A DNA stretch of 64,000 nucleotides from Ampullaceana balthica. Its lineage: Eukaryota > Mollusca > Gastropoda > Lymnaeidae. The stretch covers positions 345,935 through 409,934 of the forward strand of contig CALYLW010001001.1 in assembly GCA_944989445.1 (NCBI GenBank). Reading direction: 5' to 3'. Shown in pieces: positions 48,477-64,000 of this stretch (its first letter is position 1; each line of letters starts with the position of its first letter). The notes under the pieces are model-generated. The model was not told where the DNA came from, did not search any database, and saw only the letters and a program-made list of their open reading frames with translations. The position numbers and the translations under genes were made by a program.

Positions 48477-49539
48477 CTCTCTCTCGATATGTTTCATAAA
48501 CTTACAATTAATTTTCAATAATATTTTTAACACATTGTTTCCGTTGTTCTTTGCTGATGAACAATTGATTACAGAATAATCTATTAACTTTTTCTAGCAA
48601 CAGAAAATAAACAAAGACATTTTTTAGGACATTGGTGCCCATTCTGTTTAAGGTCATTTATCGTATGCCTAGCATTACTTGAGATTGTAAAATTACAATT
48701 TAAAAAAAATGTATGTAATTACTATTCCAGAAGAACACCAAAAGAAAACAAAAAACATATAATCCACAGCAACACAAAAAGTGTCAGTCATGGGAAAGCC
48801 AAAAGTGACCTTTAATTCGTTATTTTTTTAGTTTTAAAATGTGTTCAAAGTAATCAAAAATGAAATTATCGTGAACAAGAATGAAAATATCATGAAGTGA
48901 GCAAAGGCCAACTGAATTCATTCAATTTAGTAAAGTTGTGTATACAAATATTTACTAATATTAATAATTTCTGTTTAAATTGTAGAGAAAACATCAATCA
49001 AATTTCAATCTAATACATGTTATACAAAACTACTCATAGTCAAAGATGTGGTTTTTTTAAACAGCAAAATTATACTTTTTGTATGACAACACAGTAAATC
49101 CTTAAAAGTACTTTCAATAAATCGAAACACAATTTTTGAAATAAATTAAAAATCATGTAAAATTTTTTCATCAGTTTTGTGTGTTTAGCGTCTGATTAGT
49201 AATTGTAGTTTAAATAGATAGTTGTGAACCATAAACAAGGAGACGATAATGTTTATATCTCAGTTTTTTTAAAACAATGTAATTTTGATAGCTAACATAA
49301 ATGCGATCGTTTTATGCCCAACAAAGATTAATTAATAGTCAAGAGAACTAGACTTAAAATAGTTTTTTTTATTTACATACTAAAAACAATAAAATATGTT
49401 TATTCATTTAAGAACAACATATTTTAGCGGTTGAATTGAGTCATTGAGCCTCCATTATTTGGCTTTGTTAATTGTGTGTGAATAATTTTAGTTTATTTAA
49501 ATTAAATCTTTAACTATTACACACTTTAAATTTTAGCTT
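45234..49539. other. Intergenic, AT-rich region between genes B and A
   Basis: 4.3 kb without a supported gene. It must contain the promoter and signal-peptide exon of gene A if the model is right, but neither can be picked out. A (CT)n tract lies at 48417-48486. Confidence 0.55.
48417..48486. repeat. (CT)n microsatellite
   Basis: More than 20 uninterrupted CT units with degenerate flanks. The Ser/Leu open frames over it are artefacts. Confidence 0.95.
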
Positions 49540-49545
49540 TTTATT
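49540..49545 (-). terminator. Candidate polyadenylation signal of gene B
   Basis: AATAAA on the minus strand about 177 nt beyond the gene B stop codon. Confidence 0.3.
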
Positions 49546-49721
49546 CTTCAACAAAATAAAAGTCTTTTATCTTTGATTGGTATATATTTAATATCCGAAA
49601 TCTCTCCTCTAAACGCATACGATTGATCTAGAATATTATAACAAAACGCTTGCATTATCCTCATTTGCAAGGTAATTAATTATATGTTCGGTTTATACTT
49701 TTATCTCTGCTCACATATTCA

Positions 49722-54641
<4,920 letters not shown>

Positions 54642-55039
54642 CTGTGGCAGGTATTTAAAACAAACAATATATATTGGTATCTCATTGCAAAAATATGTTT
54701 ACTAAAGTCAGTCACATACTAAACTTGAGAAACAGTGATAACCTAACAATCATAGATTGGAAATCATACAGAAAATACGGGTGAATTTCAAAATTACTGT
54801 CGCTAGATAAAAATGTGATATTTTTTCTTTCATTTAGGAACTAACTATAAAAAGCATGAAACATATTTGACCATTTTTTTAGCTAGGATGTTACCAAAAT
54901 ATAAAGAAAATAACAACAACCAATGTGTTACAATAATGAGAAAATATTTTAAATTTAGTTTCGAAATATGAATTTTTTCCTAGATTTATTCAAATTTATT
55001 GTCCTATTGGTAACACAAATCTGCCCAATTTTGTGTGTC

Positions 55040-55210
55040 ATGTACTGTATCACTTACTGTAATTAATGTGGTTGTTATGGTATGAATGCTAATTTATTAC
55101 TTATATGTATGTCAATACATTCATGTAAAGCGCCATGAGCCCAGTTCTTTACTGGGATACAGCGCTATATAAATTATCAATTTATTATTATTATTATTAT
55201 CGTTATTATT
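55040..55210 (+). mobile_element. CR1/L2-like LINE 3' tail
   Basis: CATGTAAAGCGCCATGAGCC, ACAGCGCTATATAAAT and a (TTA)n end match the tail of the LINE at 33212-33815. Only the 3' non-coding end is present. Confidence 0.75.
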
Positions 55211-55336
55211 AGTCGAGAATGATTTTTTTTAAAAACATATTAAATAGCTTAGTAAGTTAATACTTCTTCTAGATTTTGATTGTCGTATTGAATAAAGTAA
55301 TAAAGCCAATACAATATATTGTATAACCTAATTTAA

Positions 55337-57898
55337 TTCATAGCTGAAGAAATTACTACACAGCAAAATTTTAATATAGAGTCTATTTATTGTAAAATAA
55401 TTACACCAAACTCATCCCCACTTATTGTAGGCAGTATATATAGACCTCCGAATACAAACCCAGAATACATGAACAATCTTTGTAGTCAATTAACTTTCAT
55501 AAAAGAGAATAATAAAAATGCAGTTCTATGGATTATGGGGGACTTTAATCTTCCAGATATAAATTGGAAAAATTATACAATTGATAACCATCAAACTAAC
55601 AAAGAAATTAATGAACACTTCCTAGACACTATAAACAACATAAACCTAGAACAGATAGTAAAAACAGCAACAAGGAAAAATAAAACACTAGATTTATTCC
55701 TAACAAATAGACCAGGACTAGTGTTAGACTATAAAATAATTCCAGGACTGTCCGACCATGATATTGTTAGGGTCACCAATACAATAAAAACTAAAATTAA
55801 TAAGATACCTAGAAGAATAATCTATCTTTGGAATAAATGTAATTCAATAAAACTACACCAATCAGCGGCTAACTTCCAACAAACTTTCCTAAGTAAATTT
55901 AACACAAATAGCCCAGTAGAAGAAATTTGGAAAGATATAAAAACAAATCTAAAAACTATAATGGATGAGAATGTTCCAACAAAACTAACATCAAATAAAA
56001 TTAACAAATGCTGGTTCAATTCTAGATTGAAAAAGCTATGCAAACTAAAAGAGAACTTATTTAAGAAATATAAAGCTACCAATTCATATAGGATACACAA
56101 AAAATACTTAAAGATTAAACACTTGACACAAAAACTTAGTCGGAACCTCCAAAATGAATATATAAACAATGTAATTACCAAAGATAACAATAAAAACTTA
56201 TGGTCCTTTATCAAATCTAAAAAAATGGAACCTTCAGGAATAGCCACACTAAAAGGCTCAAATAATAAAACCTATAATGATAATGAAACTAAAGCTAATA
56301 TCCTTAACACATATTTTGCATCATCTTTTTCTGCCTCAGGCGACAAGGAAGTTTTAATAAATTTAAATAAAATGGAGGAAATAGGTAACATAACTGTAGA
56401 TGAGATAGGTATACATTCACTCCTAAAAAACTTAAAAATAAACAAAGCTACTGGCCCAGATGATTTGCCTGCAAGATTATTAAAAGAACTAAGCAATGAA
56501 CTGTCCCCAATCCTTGTAGTTCTCTTTCAAGCCTCTCTAAACCAGGGTAAAGTGCCCCAGGATTGGAAATTAGCTAATGTAAGTCCACTCTTTAAGAAAG
56601 GGGATAAATCAGACCCTGGTAATTACAGGCCTGTATCACTTACTAGTATCACCTGTAAATTACTAGAACACATAATATATAGTAGAATAGTTAACCACCT
56701 TGACAAATATAATGCCCTATGCCCACATCAACACGGCTTTAGAAAAAACAGATCATGTGAAACACAATTAATAGGTTTAATAGATGAACTATCAAAAGGC
56801 TTGGACAAAAATGATCAAATAGATACAATATTACTAGACTTCTCAAAAGCATTTGACAAAGTTCACCACCTTAGTTTACTTAAAAAACTTAACTACTTTG
56901 GAATCTCAGGTTCCTTACATCACTGGATCCAAGACTTCCTTTTGGGCAGGGAGCAAACTGTAATAATTAATGGATCTAAATCTGCACCAATAAAGGTTAA
57001 CTCAGGAGTTCCACAAGGAACTGTGCTAGGTCCCTTACTCTTTTTAATTTATATAAATGATTTACCCAACAACATCTCAACAGGTACAAAAGTTAGGCTA
57101 TTTGCTGATGATTGTATAATCTATAGAACAATTAAATCAGAACAAGATAGCAAAATTTTACAAAAAGACTTAGATGAATTGATAAAATGGGAAACTAACT
57201 GGAGTATGTCTTTCCATCCAGAAAAGTGTCAACTGTTAAGAGTAACAAAGAAAAAGAAACAAATAAATTCAAAATATTACATTCATGGAAAAGAACTGAC
57301 CCAAACTAAAGATGCAAAATACTTAGGAGTCTTAATAAATGAGAAACTATCATGGAATCCCCATGTCAATGAAGTTATTAAAAAATCAAACAAAACCTTA
57401 GGCTTTATAAAAAGGAACTTTAACAAATGTAATAGAGATATAAAACTAAAATGCTACCTCACTTTGGTGAGACCTGCACTAGAATATGCATCTTCTGTAT
57501 GGGACCCATCCACCAAAGAAAACATTGATAAACTAGAACAAATTCAAAAAAGAGCTGCCAGATTCATTACTGGAGAATATTCGAAACTGACAAGAGTAAC
57601 ACCATTAGTTAAATCATTAAACCTTGAAACACTAGAGGATAGAAGAACCAAGAGCAAAGTAGTAATCATACATAAAGCAATTAATTCTAATTTAGAAATA
57701 CAACACAAAGATAACTTAATACAACCCTCAGATAGACATAAGGATAAAAACACCTTTCTTATTCCGTATGCAAGAACAAACACATACAAGTTTTCCTTCT
57801 TCCCGTCCGGAATTCGGGCGTGGAATGGGTTGCCTGAAGAATCCAGGAAAACCAACACTTTATCAACATTTAAATCTCTAATAAAAATGCAGGACTAA
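55337..57898 (+). CDS. LINE ORF2-type protein, N-terminally truncated (endonuclease part and reverse transcriptase)
   Basis: 853 codons open from the truncation point; the first Met at 55469 gives 809 residues. Numbering from that Met: residues about 20-100 are the C-terminal half of an APE-type endonuclease (VLWIMGDFNLPDINW, then GLSDHDIV with the catalytic SDH). Reverse transcriptase follows at about 330-600: NKATGPDDLPARLLKE, FKKGDKSDPGNYRPVSLTSI, GFRKNRSCETQL, LLDFSKAFDKVHH, GVPQGTVLGPLLFLIYINDL and the catalytic LFADDCIIY (FADD at about 545-548). The C-terminus has LECYxS-type blocks and RAWNGLPEESRKTNTLSTF, characteristic of the CR1/Jockey/Rex1 group. The N-terminal endonuclease half is missing through 5' truncation, so the copy is not autonomous although it has no stop or frameshift. 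Confidence 0.92.
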   Translation, partial: FIAEEITTQQNFNIESIYCKIITPNSSPLIVGSIYRPPNTNPEYMNNLCSQLTFIKENNKNAVLWIMGDFNLPDINWKNYTIDNHQTNKEINEHFLDTINNINLEQIVKTATRKNKTLDLFLTNRPGLVLDYKIIPGLSDHDIVRVTNTIKTKINKIPRRIIYLWNKCNSIKLHQSAANFQQTFLSKFNTNSPVEEIWKDIKTNLKTIMDENVPTKLTSNKINKCWFNSRLKKLCKLKENLFKKYKATNSYRIHKKYLKIKHLTQKLSRNLQNEYINNVITKDNNKNLWSFIKSKKMEPSGIATLKGSNNKTYNDNETKANILNTYFASSFSASGDKEVLINLNKMEEIGNITVDEIGIHSLLKNLKINKATGPDDLPARLLKELSNELSPILVVLFQASLNQGKVPQDWKLANVSPLFKKGDKSDPGNYRPVSLTSITCKLLEHIIYSRIVNHLDKYNALCPHQHGFRKNRSCETQLIGLIDELSKGLDKNDQIDTILLDFSKAFDKVHHLSLLKKLNYFGISGSLHHWIQDFLLGREQTVIINGSKSAPIKVNSGVPQGTVLGPLLFLIYINDLPNNISTGTKVRLFADDCIIYRTIKSEQDSKILQKDLDELIKWETNWSMSFHPEKCQLLRVTKKKKQINSKYYIHGKELTQTKDAKYLGVLINEKLSWNPHVNEVIKKSNKTLGFIKRNFNKCNRDIKLKCYLTLVRPALEYASSVWDPSTKENIDKLEQIQKRAARFITGEYSKLTRVTPLVKSLNLETLEDRRTKSKVVIIHKAINSNLEIQHKDNLIQPSDRHKDKNTFLIPYARTNTYKFSFFPSGIRAWNGLPEESRKTNTLSTFKSLIKMQD

Positions 57899-57973
57899 AC
57901 ACAAACCATAGATAAGCGTAGGACGCAATAATCTTCTGTATAGAAGGAGCGTCTGTAAACAGATAAGATAAGA
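55337..57973 (+). mobile_element. Young 5'-truncated LINE (CR1/Jockey-like) with shared SINE tail
   Basis: The insertion is flanked by 8-bp TAATTTAA copies at 55329-55336 and 57974-57981. It consists of an open frame to 57898, then a 75-nt 3' region with AGGACGCAATAATCTTCTG and AGAAGGAGCGTCTGTAAACA and a (GATAA)n end. It lies upstream of the gene B exons in antisense. Uninterrupted coding indicates a recent insertion. Confidence 0.9.
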
Positions 57974-58975
57974 TAATTTAAAATAGCATTTAAATAAATT
58001 CAATGTTATCACGCTACCATACAGAGCATGGGCCGTCCATAAATGACGTCACACACGATTTTTGCTGATTTTTACCCCCTCCCCCCCCTCGTCACGCGTC
58101 GTCACAAAAACTTAGTCCCCCCTCTAAAAATATGTCACAAATCTTTGCCCCCCCAAACAAAAAAAAACACAATTATTTTCTATTTGAAAATAAGTATGTT
58201 TCATCACTTTCATTGTCATTTAAGTATTTATTATTTATTTAGTGAAGTTCTAAATTGTAATATCGTAACCCGCATGAAGCATTTTTAAAAACATGTTTAA
58301 CCCAGTCTTCAGAAAACAAACTGTGTTAACATCCTTAGATTATATTTTATTTTAATGCATACAAATTAAACATTGACTATTAATCATCACGGTTAACGTC
58401 TTTGTTTAGGAAACAAGTAATTTAAAATAACATTTTTAAAATTTATTTTTAAAAAATCCCTCAATTGACTGACGGGCATCCCGTATGAAAGAGTGGGCGA
58501 ACGGAGGTAACTAACCTCATCTGGGGTCAAAAAGGGAATTCTTGGGGTAATGCAGACTCATTTGGGACATATAATATCCGCTGCAATCCACTAGATATAT
58601 TAAAATACGTCATGTGTACGTGTACGCTTGGAAAATATGCCCATTATTGAATCGGTTCCTTTCCAGAAAATGCATTTTTTTTAAAATTTGACAACTATGT
58701 AGATTTCTTGCCTACGTACTATACGAAGAGCACCTACATCTACCCTACTTTCATTTTATATTGACACGAGTGACAATAATCTTAATCCACATGACTTGTC
58801 TGTTACAAGTATCCTTTCTGTGATATTTAAAATTAATGCCTTAAAAACTGAGCTAAGAAGAAAAGTTGTTTTTGCTCCTCTCGAATTTCGATGTCAAGAA
58901 TTTGATGCATTCAATAAAATTAATGAATATGTTGACTAATTTTAAATGGGCTCATTTTACTCATTATATCTAGAA

Positions 58976-59156
58976 CAGTGCTTCTCAAACTTTTTAGTAT
59001 GGCGGACCGGCAGGAATTTTTCATTGCACAGGGAACAGTGCACTATTTTCCATGCACTGACAATTTTTTCTGGTCCTTTTTTGATTAGACACTGTGGACG
59101 GCAGCGGATGGCCACGGACCGGCACGGTCCGCGGACCACCACTTTGAGAAGCACTG
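58976..59156. mobile_element. hAT MITE, 181 bp, perfect TSD ATCTAGAA
   Basis: Ends CAGTGCTTCTCAAACTTTTT and inverse CAGTGCTTCTCAAAGT; identical 8-bp ATCTAGAA copies at 58968-58975 and 59157-59164. GC-rich CGGACCGGCAC-type inner repeats, non-coding. A related right end stands alone at about 59683-59696. Confidence 0.93.
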
Positions 59157-59682
59157 ATCTAGAAGACTAGAATGGCCAGGGGCGTTTGACCAAAAACCAA
59201 TCAAACAATTATATCAAAATTAAAACGTTTTTAATTCTTTTCAAATAGATTCCCTCCCCCCCTCTCCCTTTTAAAGAAGAAAAAGGATATTCCGTGTCGT
59301 TTTGACTTAAAATATCTACACATATATCCTATTTAGATCATTTTTAGACACTTGTCATGCTTGTAAAAATTCATCAGTTGCACTTTTCGCTAACGACGCT
59401 CCCCCTAATCCCGAGTCATGTGAGCAGGACCTAGAGTCTGGATGCTTAACACACACATATAACTTGTATATTTTGGCAACAAAAATCGACGACTCTGCCA
59501 TGAGAGAACCAAACGGAGCTGTGGTTACATCACACATGCTTTGATGTCACATCAAACGACGCAGTGTAACAATTTCATACGTTATCTTGTGGTTTTCAAC
59601 TTAAGGATTTATAATTAGTTTTTAATTTTCGTGTCTTGATAGCTTATCGCCAACCAGCGTCTGATGACCTACCGACCGGCAC

Positions 59683-59696
59683 ATTGAGAAGCACTG
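59683..59696. mobile_element. Isolated hAT right end
   Basis: ATTGAGAAGCACTG preceded by CCTACCGACCGGCAC resembles the right end of the 181-bp hAT MITE. No partner left end was found. Confidence 0.5.
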
Positions 59697-59973
59697 ATAA
59701 AAAGTCATTAAATAAATTGTAAGCGATCAAATATTCAGTGGAAGTTTTATTTAAAGTTACCCATTTGATGTGACGTCCCATTATTTCAACCCCCCTCCCT
59801 CCCCCGTCGTCACGCATCGTCACAAAAGTGTGACTAGGTGCGTGACGTCATTTATGGACGTCCACATCCTAAAACTAAATTATCTTGTTATTTTCTTAAC
59901 GTCTCTCAGAATAAAACAGAATAGTTATTTAAATGTAAAGTCTATTTTAAAAAAAAGCTTAAATGACCAATAC

Positions 59974-60188
59974 CTCCATAAGCTCGACCTCACACATCGC
60001 TAGAACGGGTTTTCTTATTCAATCTTATCCTCAGTCCATTTACAGGAATGATATTCTCTCCCTCTGTCACAGTTACATCGTATAACGAAATCGATGTAGT
60101 ACTGTTATCTGGTATCGAAAAACTGTTCCGCTGGAATTGAAATCTCGATACTAAACTTATACAATCGTAGACACAAGCCCGATGCAAC
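59974..60188 (-). pseudogene. Decayed galactose-binding-like exon (gene B?)
   Basis: Between acceptor CACAGCTTCAG and donor GTATTG. It resembles gene A exon 37937-38146: LRLYKFSIEIS near the start (compare RLRFFSMET), then ISLYDVTV, VNGLRIRL and a closing CEVE with AYGG in another frame. The exon is 215 nt instead of 210 and needs at least two frame changes. Possibly the last galactose-binding-like exon of gene B, decayed, or a separate relic. Confidence 0.5.
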
Positions 60189-60272
60189 CTGAAGCTGTGA
60201 GAAATGCAAACTTCTCATTGAGATACAGTTGTATTTTGCAAACATTTTTATTTGATCTAATATAATAATTAT

Positions 60273-60799
60273 TGGGGCTGCGGAAAATTATCGATTAATT
60301 TCTCGATTTAATCGTTAAAAATTTTATCGATTAAATATCGTTTAAAAAATTTTCATCGATACAAATCGATTAAATTTTTAGAAAATATTTATAATAATTT
60401 TTTAAAACTTTTAGTAAATAAATAATTAATTATTAATAAATAATATAATTTATATAATATTTTTTTACGTACAAACATCTACGCGTAATATTTATTTTTT
60501 TAATTTTATTAGCTATGTGGACCGGCAAAAACTTTTAAAAATTGTGGACAGACAGGAACGAAAGCAAGTTAATAAAAACGTGCAAAAATGGCTGACAGTA
60601 CCACAGTTCAGGGAAACAGGGATATAACTCAAGAAAAATTATTAGAAAGGTCATTACCTGTTTTTGTTACTTCCCTTGAAATTTTCAGTTTAATGACGTC
60701 ATAAATTTCTATTTTTGGCTTTACTCGAAATTATCGATTAATTAATCGATAACTTTTCCAAAGTAACGATTAAATTTAAATTAATCGATAACGGCCCTA
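60273..60799 (+). mobile_element. hAT MITE, TAGGGCTG family, copy D
   Basis: Ends TGGGGCTG and CGGCCCTA (one change each from the family), flanks ATAATTAT and ATAATTTT (7 of 8). Subterminal ATCGATTAATT blocks; same orientation as copy C. 527 bp, no coding. Confidence 0.85.
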
Positions 60800-61463
60800 A
60801 TAATTTTTTTTAAATTTCTTTGATTATAGAGCGTTTGACTCTTTAACGAAAAAATAAGATATGTTTTTAAACAATATAAAATATGTATAATTTATTTATT
60901 TTTTCAGGGCGTTGCATATTACCGTATATTGATTTCAGTAGAGAGAGATGTAAATCAATACTGGCTTTTTTGTGTTTTGTAAATAATGGAATGATAATTT
61001 AAACTCAGTCCACAAATTAGATTACCACACGGCTTTGGATATTTATTAATACCTAAATAGCTTAGCGCACGATTAATTATTGTAATTGTTCATATGGATT
61101 ATTGCCGCATTAATACTAGATAAACACTTACATGTTACCATGTGGTTATATAAAAGTATCGTAGTGAGTACATGTGATAGGCCAAACGTTACATTCCAGC
61201 TTGGATTGGTATCGAATGAACTTGTACACATGCAGTGTCGCTCGAAGATACAGCAGAGGTTTTACCGTCAACTGCTTTAATAGCTGTTGCTGTAGTATTA
61301 GACGTTTGACACGAAGAGTCTGCATCGCAGTTGTTTTAATGCAACGTTTCTCCCTGAAAGAACGGTCAATAGTTTCTTTCATTAAAGACAATTCCTTTCA
61401 ACGTATTTCTCCTGTTATTACAACCTGTGTATTATGCACTTAAATATATAGTACTTTCACTAA
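60800..61463. other. Non-coding stretch
   Basis: No gene, repeat end or RNA recognised; the short overlapping frames near 61150-61440 have no family features. Confidence 0.5.
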
Positions 61464-61703
61464 GGGGCGCCCAAAGGGGGTTGAGGGGGTGTAACAAAGT
61501 GTGACAGTTTGTGCCAGGGGAGGGGGTCTTGCCATGTGTGACGTTATGCTGTTTTATTAAATTTAATTATGTTGTTAATAAAAAACACAATTTTTTTCGA
61601 AAGTGTGACGTATTTAGGGGGGGGTCCGAGATTTGTGACAGTTTGTGACAGGGGGAGAGTTAAAAAATGTAAAAATAGCGGGACGTTTCTTGCGGACAGC
61701 CCC
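61464..61703. mobile_element. MITE, GTCCATAAA family (copy 3), degenerate left end
   Basis: Follows copy 1 (2291-2562) in the same orientation: GTGTAACAAAGTGTGACAGT, GTGACAGTTTGTGACAGGGG, an AT-rich middle with AATAAAAAACACAA, and right end GGACAGCCCC. The left end is eroded. Confidence 0.75.
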
Positions 61704-63578
61704 TATTCTTTTTTTTTCAGCTGAAAATTTTGTAATAAAAATTAGTTCCAATGAGATTTATTAGTGCTACGAGCTGGGTTAGATTCCCTGGGTGAATTTT
61801 CTCTTTTTTCCTTTCTGTGTTTATTTTTGTTATTCCTTAACATTATATAACAACTCTTTTACGACACAAAGATTGTGCTATGATAAGCATTTTTATTAAA
61901 GTTTTAGATCTCAATTTTATATACAGACACAATTGCTGTTATTCGGTTTTATTTTCCGAAAATGTGAGTTAGCTGTAATCTTCATTAGCTTTATTAGTTA
62001 ACTATGTAAAGATCGTCGCCACACTTGTCTCCCTGCTCAACCTCAACATCACCAAGACGTCTACAATGTCAACATAAACTCTTCTGCTTTATTTCTCATC
62101 ATTCTAGCTGCTTCACATGTGTACTGCACTCTCGGTCTCCATCTCCGTCGACCCTCCGTCTCGCCCTCAAATGCCCTCTCCATCAGCCTCCCAGTGTCCG
62201 ACCTTTTCCCCTCGAATAAAGAAGTCACAGTCCGCAAAATTCTCCCCACTTTTCCATCGCTGCACGATGTCCGACGTATCTTCTTCCGCCGACCTTACTA
62301 CTTTATGGGTAACTCGCGACTGAGTCGGCACCTGACTTTAAGACGTTCTCCTATCATTCTTTCAACTACGCATTATGCATCTAGGTCCACATCCCATCTA
62401 GCACCACCACAAACTCACCATTCAATAGTCACGTGACCCTTTCATGTGTCCACACTGTGATGAGCAGTCCCTTGATCGCTATCTGTTCTCTCTAATACAC
62501 CCAAGCCCAGCACCCGCTCAGATTTAAACCATCCCTGGTCCTATAATCCAATTTTCAGATGTAATCTTGAATGCTAATATAATCGAAGGATATAATACGA
62601 ACGAAATAATATTATAATTTAACGATGAATGTAATATTTATAGGCTCATTAAATTTCTGGCTTACGCTTTACAAAATTGTTCCAGTTATCCAAAATAGAA
62701 ATCCATCATTTGAACTACTGCTTTGAGTGCTATCATAGTGTGAGACATCTCATCAGTATGGTGTTTCTTTTTTCAAAAGAAATGGTTACTTTATTATATC
62801 AAATATCACATATTTACTATTGAAATTATCGCATAAAACTCTACAACATATTCGACCTCTCTCCGTTAATGAAGAGAGAGACATAAGAACTGATTAGATG
62901 CCTTGTCCTTCCTATAACTATGGTAGTTGTCTCGACCATACTCCTTGCACTGATGTTCCATTGTGGATATTGTTTATATGTAATCTTCTTATCAAACGCA
63001 GGTAGCATTCGATGATGTTACGTGTTGTAATGAAACTGTTAAGCTCTGGGGAACGACTGCAATTATACATGAATTAGATGACACAAAATGGTTACCGAAC
63101 AAATTTATCCTAGTACCCCATAATTTTTATTATATTATATTATTAATAAAAAATTAGGTATAAGGTGTTAAGGCATCCATAAGATAACAGTTTCAAATAT
63201 TTAGTTTTTCTAAATTTGTTGTTGATGAGTTATTGCATCTTTTACAAAGTACTTAAGATATTTTGGTTACGGGGTAAGTGAGAAATGCGGTTCTTCATAG
63301 ATGGTATCAATTACATTTTAATCGATCTGTGTCCTTTCTTGTATCTTTTTCATTTTAAGAAAGCCTGATTTTATTTTCCAGAGTTTCTTAATGCGAATTT
63401 ATATTCTATGCACATGTATATAACTTATTAAATTTTTTGCATGAATTTACCGCGTCGTAAACCTAAATCTTCTCTTTTAAATAGTCAAAAAAGTGTTGTG
63501 CATTGTGATTGTGTGTGTGTGATTGTCTGTGGTGTGTGTGTGTGCTGTGTGCGCGCGTGTGTGTGTGTGGTGTGTGTC

Positions 63579-63610
<32 letters not shown>

Positions 63611-64000
63611 TTTTTTTCTGATCGTGACTATTAAAAACTTAAGAATCTGAACTGGTAGCAAGATATTAAACAATGGAAGTGCTATATCCATTTAGTTTAT
63701 GTCGGTTACAATTTCATTGGGAAACTCAAAAGCAAACTTCCTTAAGACTTAATTCAATGGTTTCCACTATTCAAATATCCCCATACCCCAAACCACCACA
63801 AAAGAGAAGAAAAATCAACACATCCTGTTTAACTTTAGCAAACATGTGGTCCCAAAACTATAACATTTTGTGCTACTTCTTACCATAAGCGGTTTCAAAG
63901 AAAGAAAGGACAGACAGTTAACTAATCATTTTGAAGATATCTAATTAATCTTCATAATTCAGCCACGGGAAACATTTTATGTTAAGTTCGTCTCATCTTA
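61704..64000. other. AT-rich non-coding region
   Basis: No supported gene. A more balanced-composition patch at about 62010-62440 has open frames on both strands (minus strand with ETEGRRRWRPRVQYTCEAAR) that faintly resembles a LINE C-terminus; too weak to call. Confidence 0.5.
63511..63604. repeat. (GT)n microsatellite, interrupted
   Basis: About 90 bp of GT units with GCGCGC and other interruptions. Confidence 0.92.

Larger units (their letters stand above)
58030..59863. mobile_element. MITE, GTCCATAAA family (copy 2), expanded and carrying a hAT MITE
   Basis: Left GGGCCGTCCATAAATGACGT and right inverse GGACGTCCATAAATGACGT are near-perfect inverted repeats. C-rich blocks with GTCACAAA motifs next to the ends match copy 1 in reverse orientation. 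The middle (about 58250-59770) is not family sequence and includes the hAT MITE at 58976. Confidence 0.7.

Noticed and set aside
48311..48579. Ser/Leu-repeat ORFs
   Set aside because: Artefact of the (CT)n tract.
55822..56496. Minus-strand ORFs within the LINE
   Set aside because: Shadows of the plus-strand reverse transcriptase frame.
62025..62436. Overlapping ORFs in a patch of balanced composition
   Set aside because: Only a faint likeness to a LINE C-terminus on the minus strand; no RT motif, tail or target duplication.
63441..63691. Cys/Val and Thr/His repeat ORFs
   Set aside because: Artefact of the interrupted (GT)n tract.

Overview
The window looks like AT-rich nuclear DNA from an invertebrate, most likely a gastropod mollusc. 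This is an inference from two things: genes that combine galactose-binding-like (F5/8C, fucolectin-type) domains with MEGF10-type EGF repeats, and a dense mix of LINEs, tRNA-SINEs, hAT, pogo and Helitron-type elements. I see no bacterial operons, rRNA, CRISPR array or convincing functional tRNA gene. Host coding sequence is confined to small, well-spliced exons on the minus strand.

Layout. 1-2.6 kb: a broken Ty3/gypsy pol (integrase fragment upstream of RT) cut by a 5'-truncated LINE, then a MITE. 3.1-4.8 kb: a TIR element with a hAT copy nested in it. 4.8-11.9 kb: mostly AT-rich non-coding DNA with a dispersed repeat and a SINE. 12.0-15.1 kb: a decayed 3.1 kb hAT transposon with perfect 8-bp target duplications and a second hAT MITE inside. 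15.3-19.9 kb: pogo, SINE and LINE remnants. 20.4-45.2 kb: gene A (minus strand), 15 proposed coding exons whose introns are full of Helitrons, pogo elements, LINE ends and hAT copies. 45.2-49.7 kb: intergenic, AT-rich. 49.7-54.6 kb, possibly reaching a decayed exon at 60.0 kb: gene B, a paralogous 3' half of the same kind of gene on the same strand. 52.6-54.5 kb: a tandem pair of Helitron-like elements in a gene B intron. 55.3-58.0 kb: a young 5'-truncated LINE with an 853-codon open frame. 58-64 kb: MITEs, a hAT copy and AT-rich DNA.

Gene A. The proposed exons join to a frame of 763 codons including the stop, without one frameshift; every internal junction is phase 1. In order it encodes a short Cys-containing N-terminal exon, one EGF-like exon, two galactose-binding-like domains (two exons each), seven laminin/MEGF-type EGF exons, one transmembrane exon and a short cytoplasmic exon. 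A signal-peptide exon must lie upstream and was not found. Gene B has two EGF exons, a transmembrane exon and a last exon built the same way. They are most simply read as tandem duplicates of a type I membrane receptor of the MEGF/scavenger-receptor type. Ligand and function cannot be read from sequence.

Mobile DNA. The best-supported relations are four copies of one hAT family with TAGGGCTG ends, a tRNA-SINE sharing its 3' tail with the LINE at 55-58 kb, Helitron-like families ending in hairpin plus CTAG (one carrying a tRNA-Val-like segment, one a 34-bp minisatellite), and three pogo-like elements with a CENP-B-type DNA-binding remnant.
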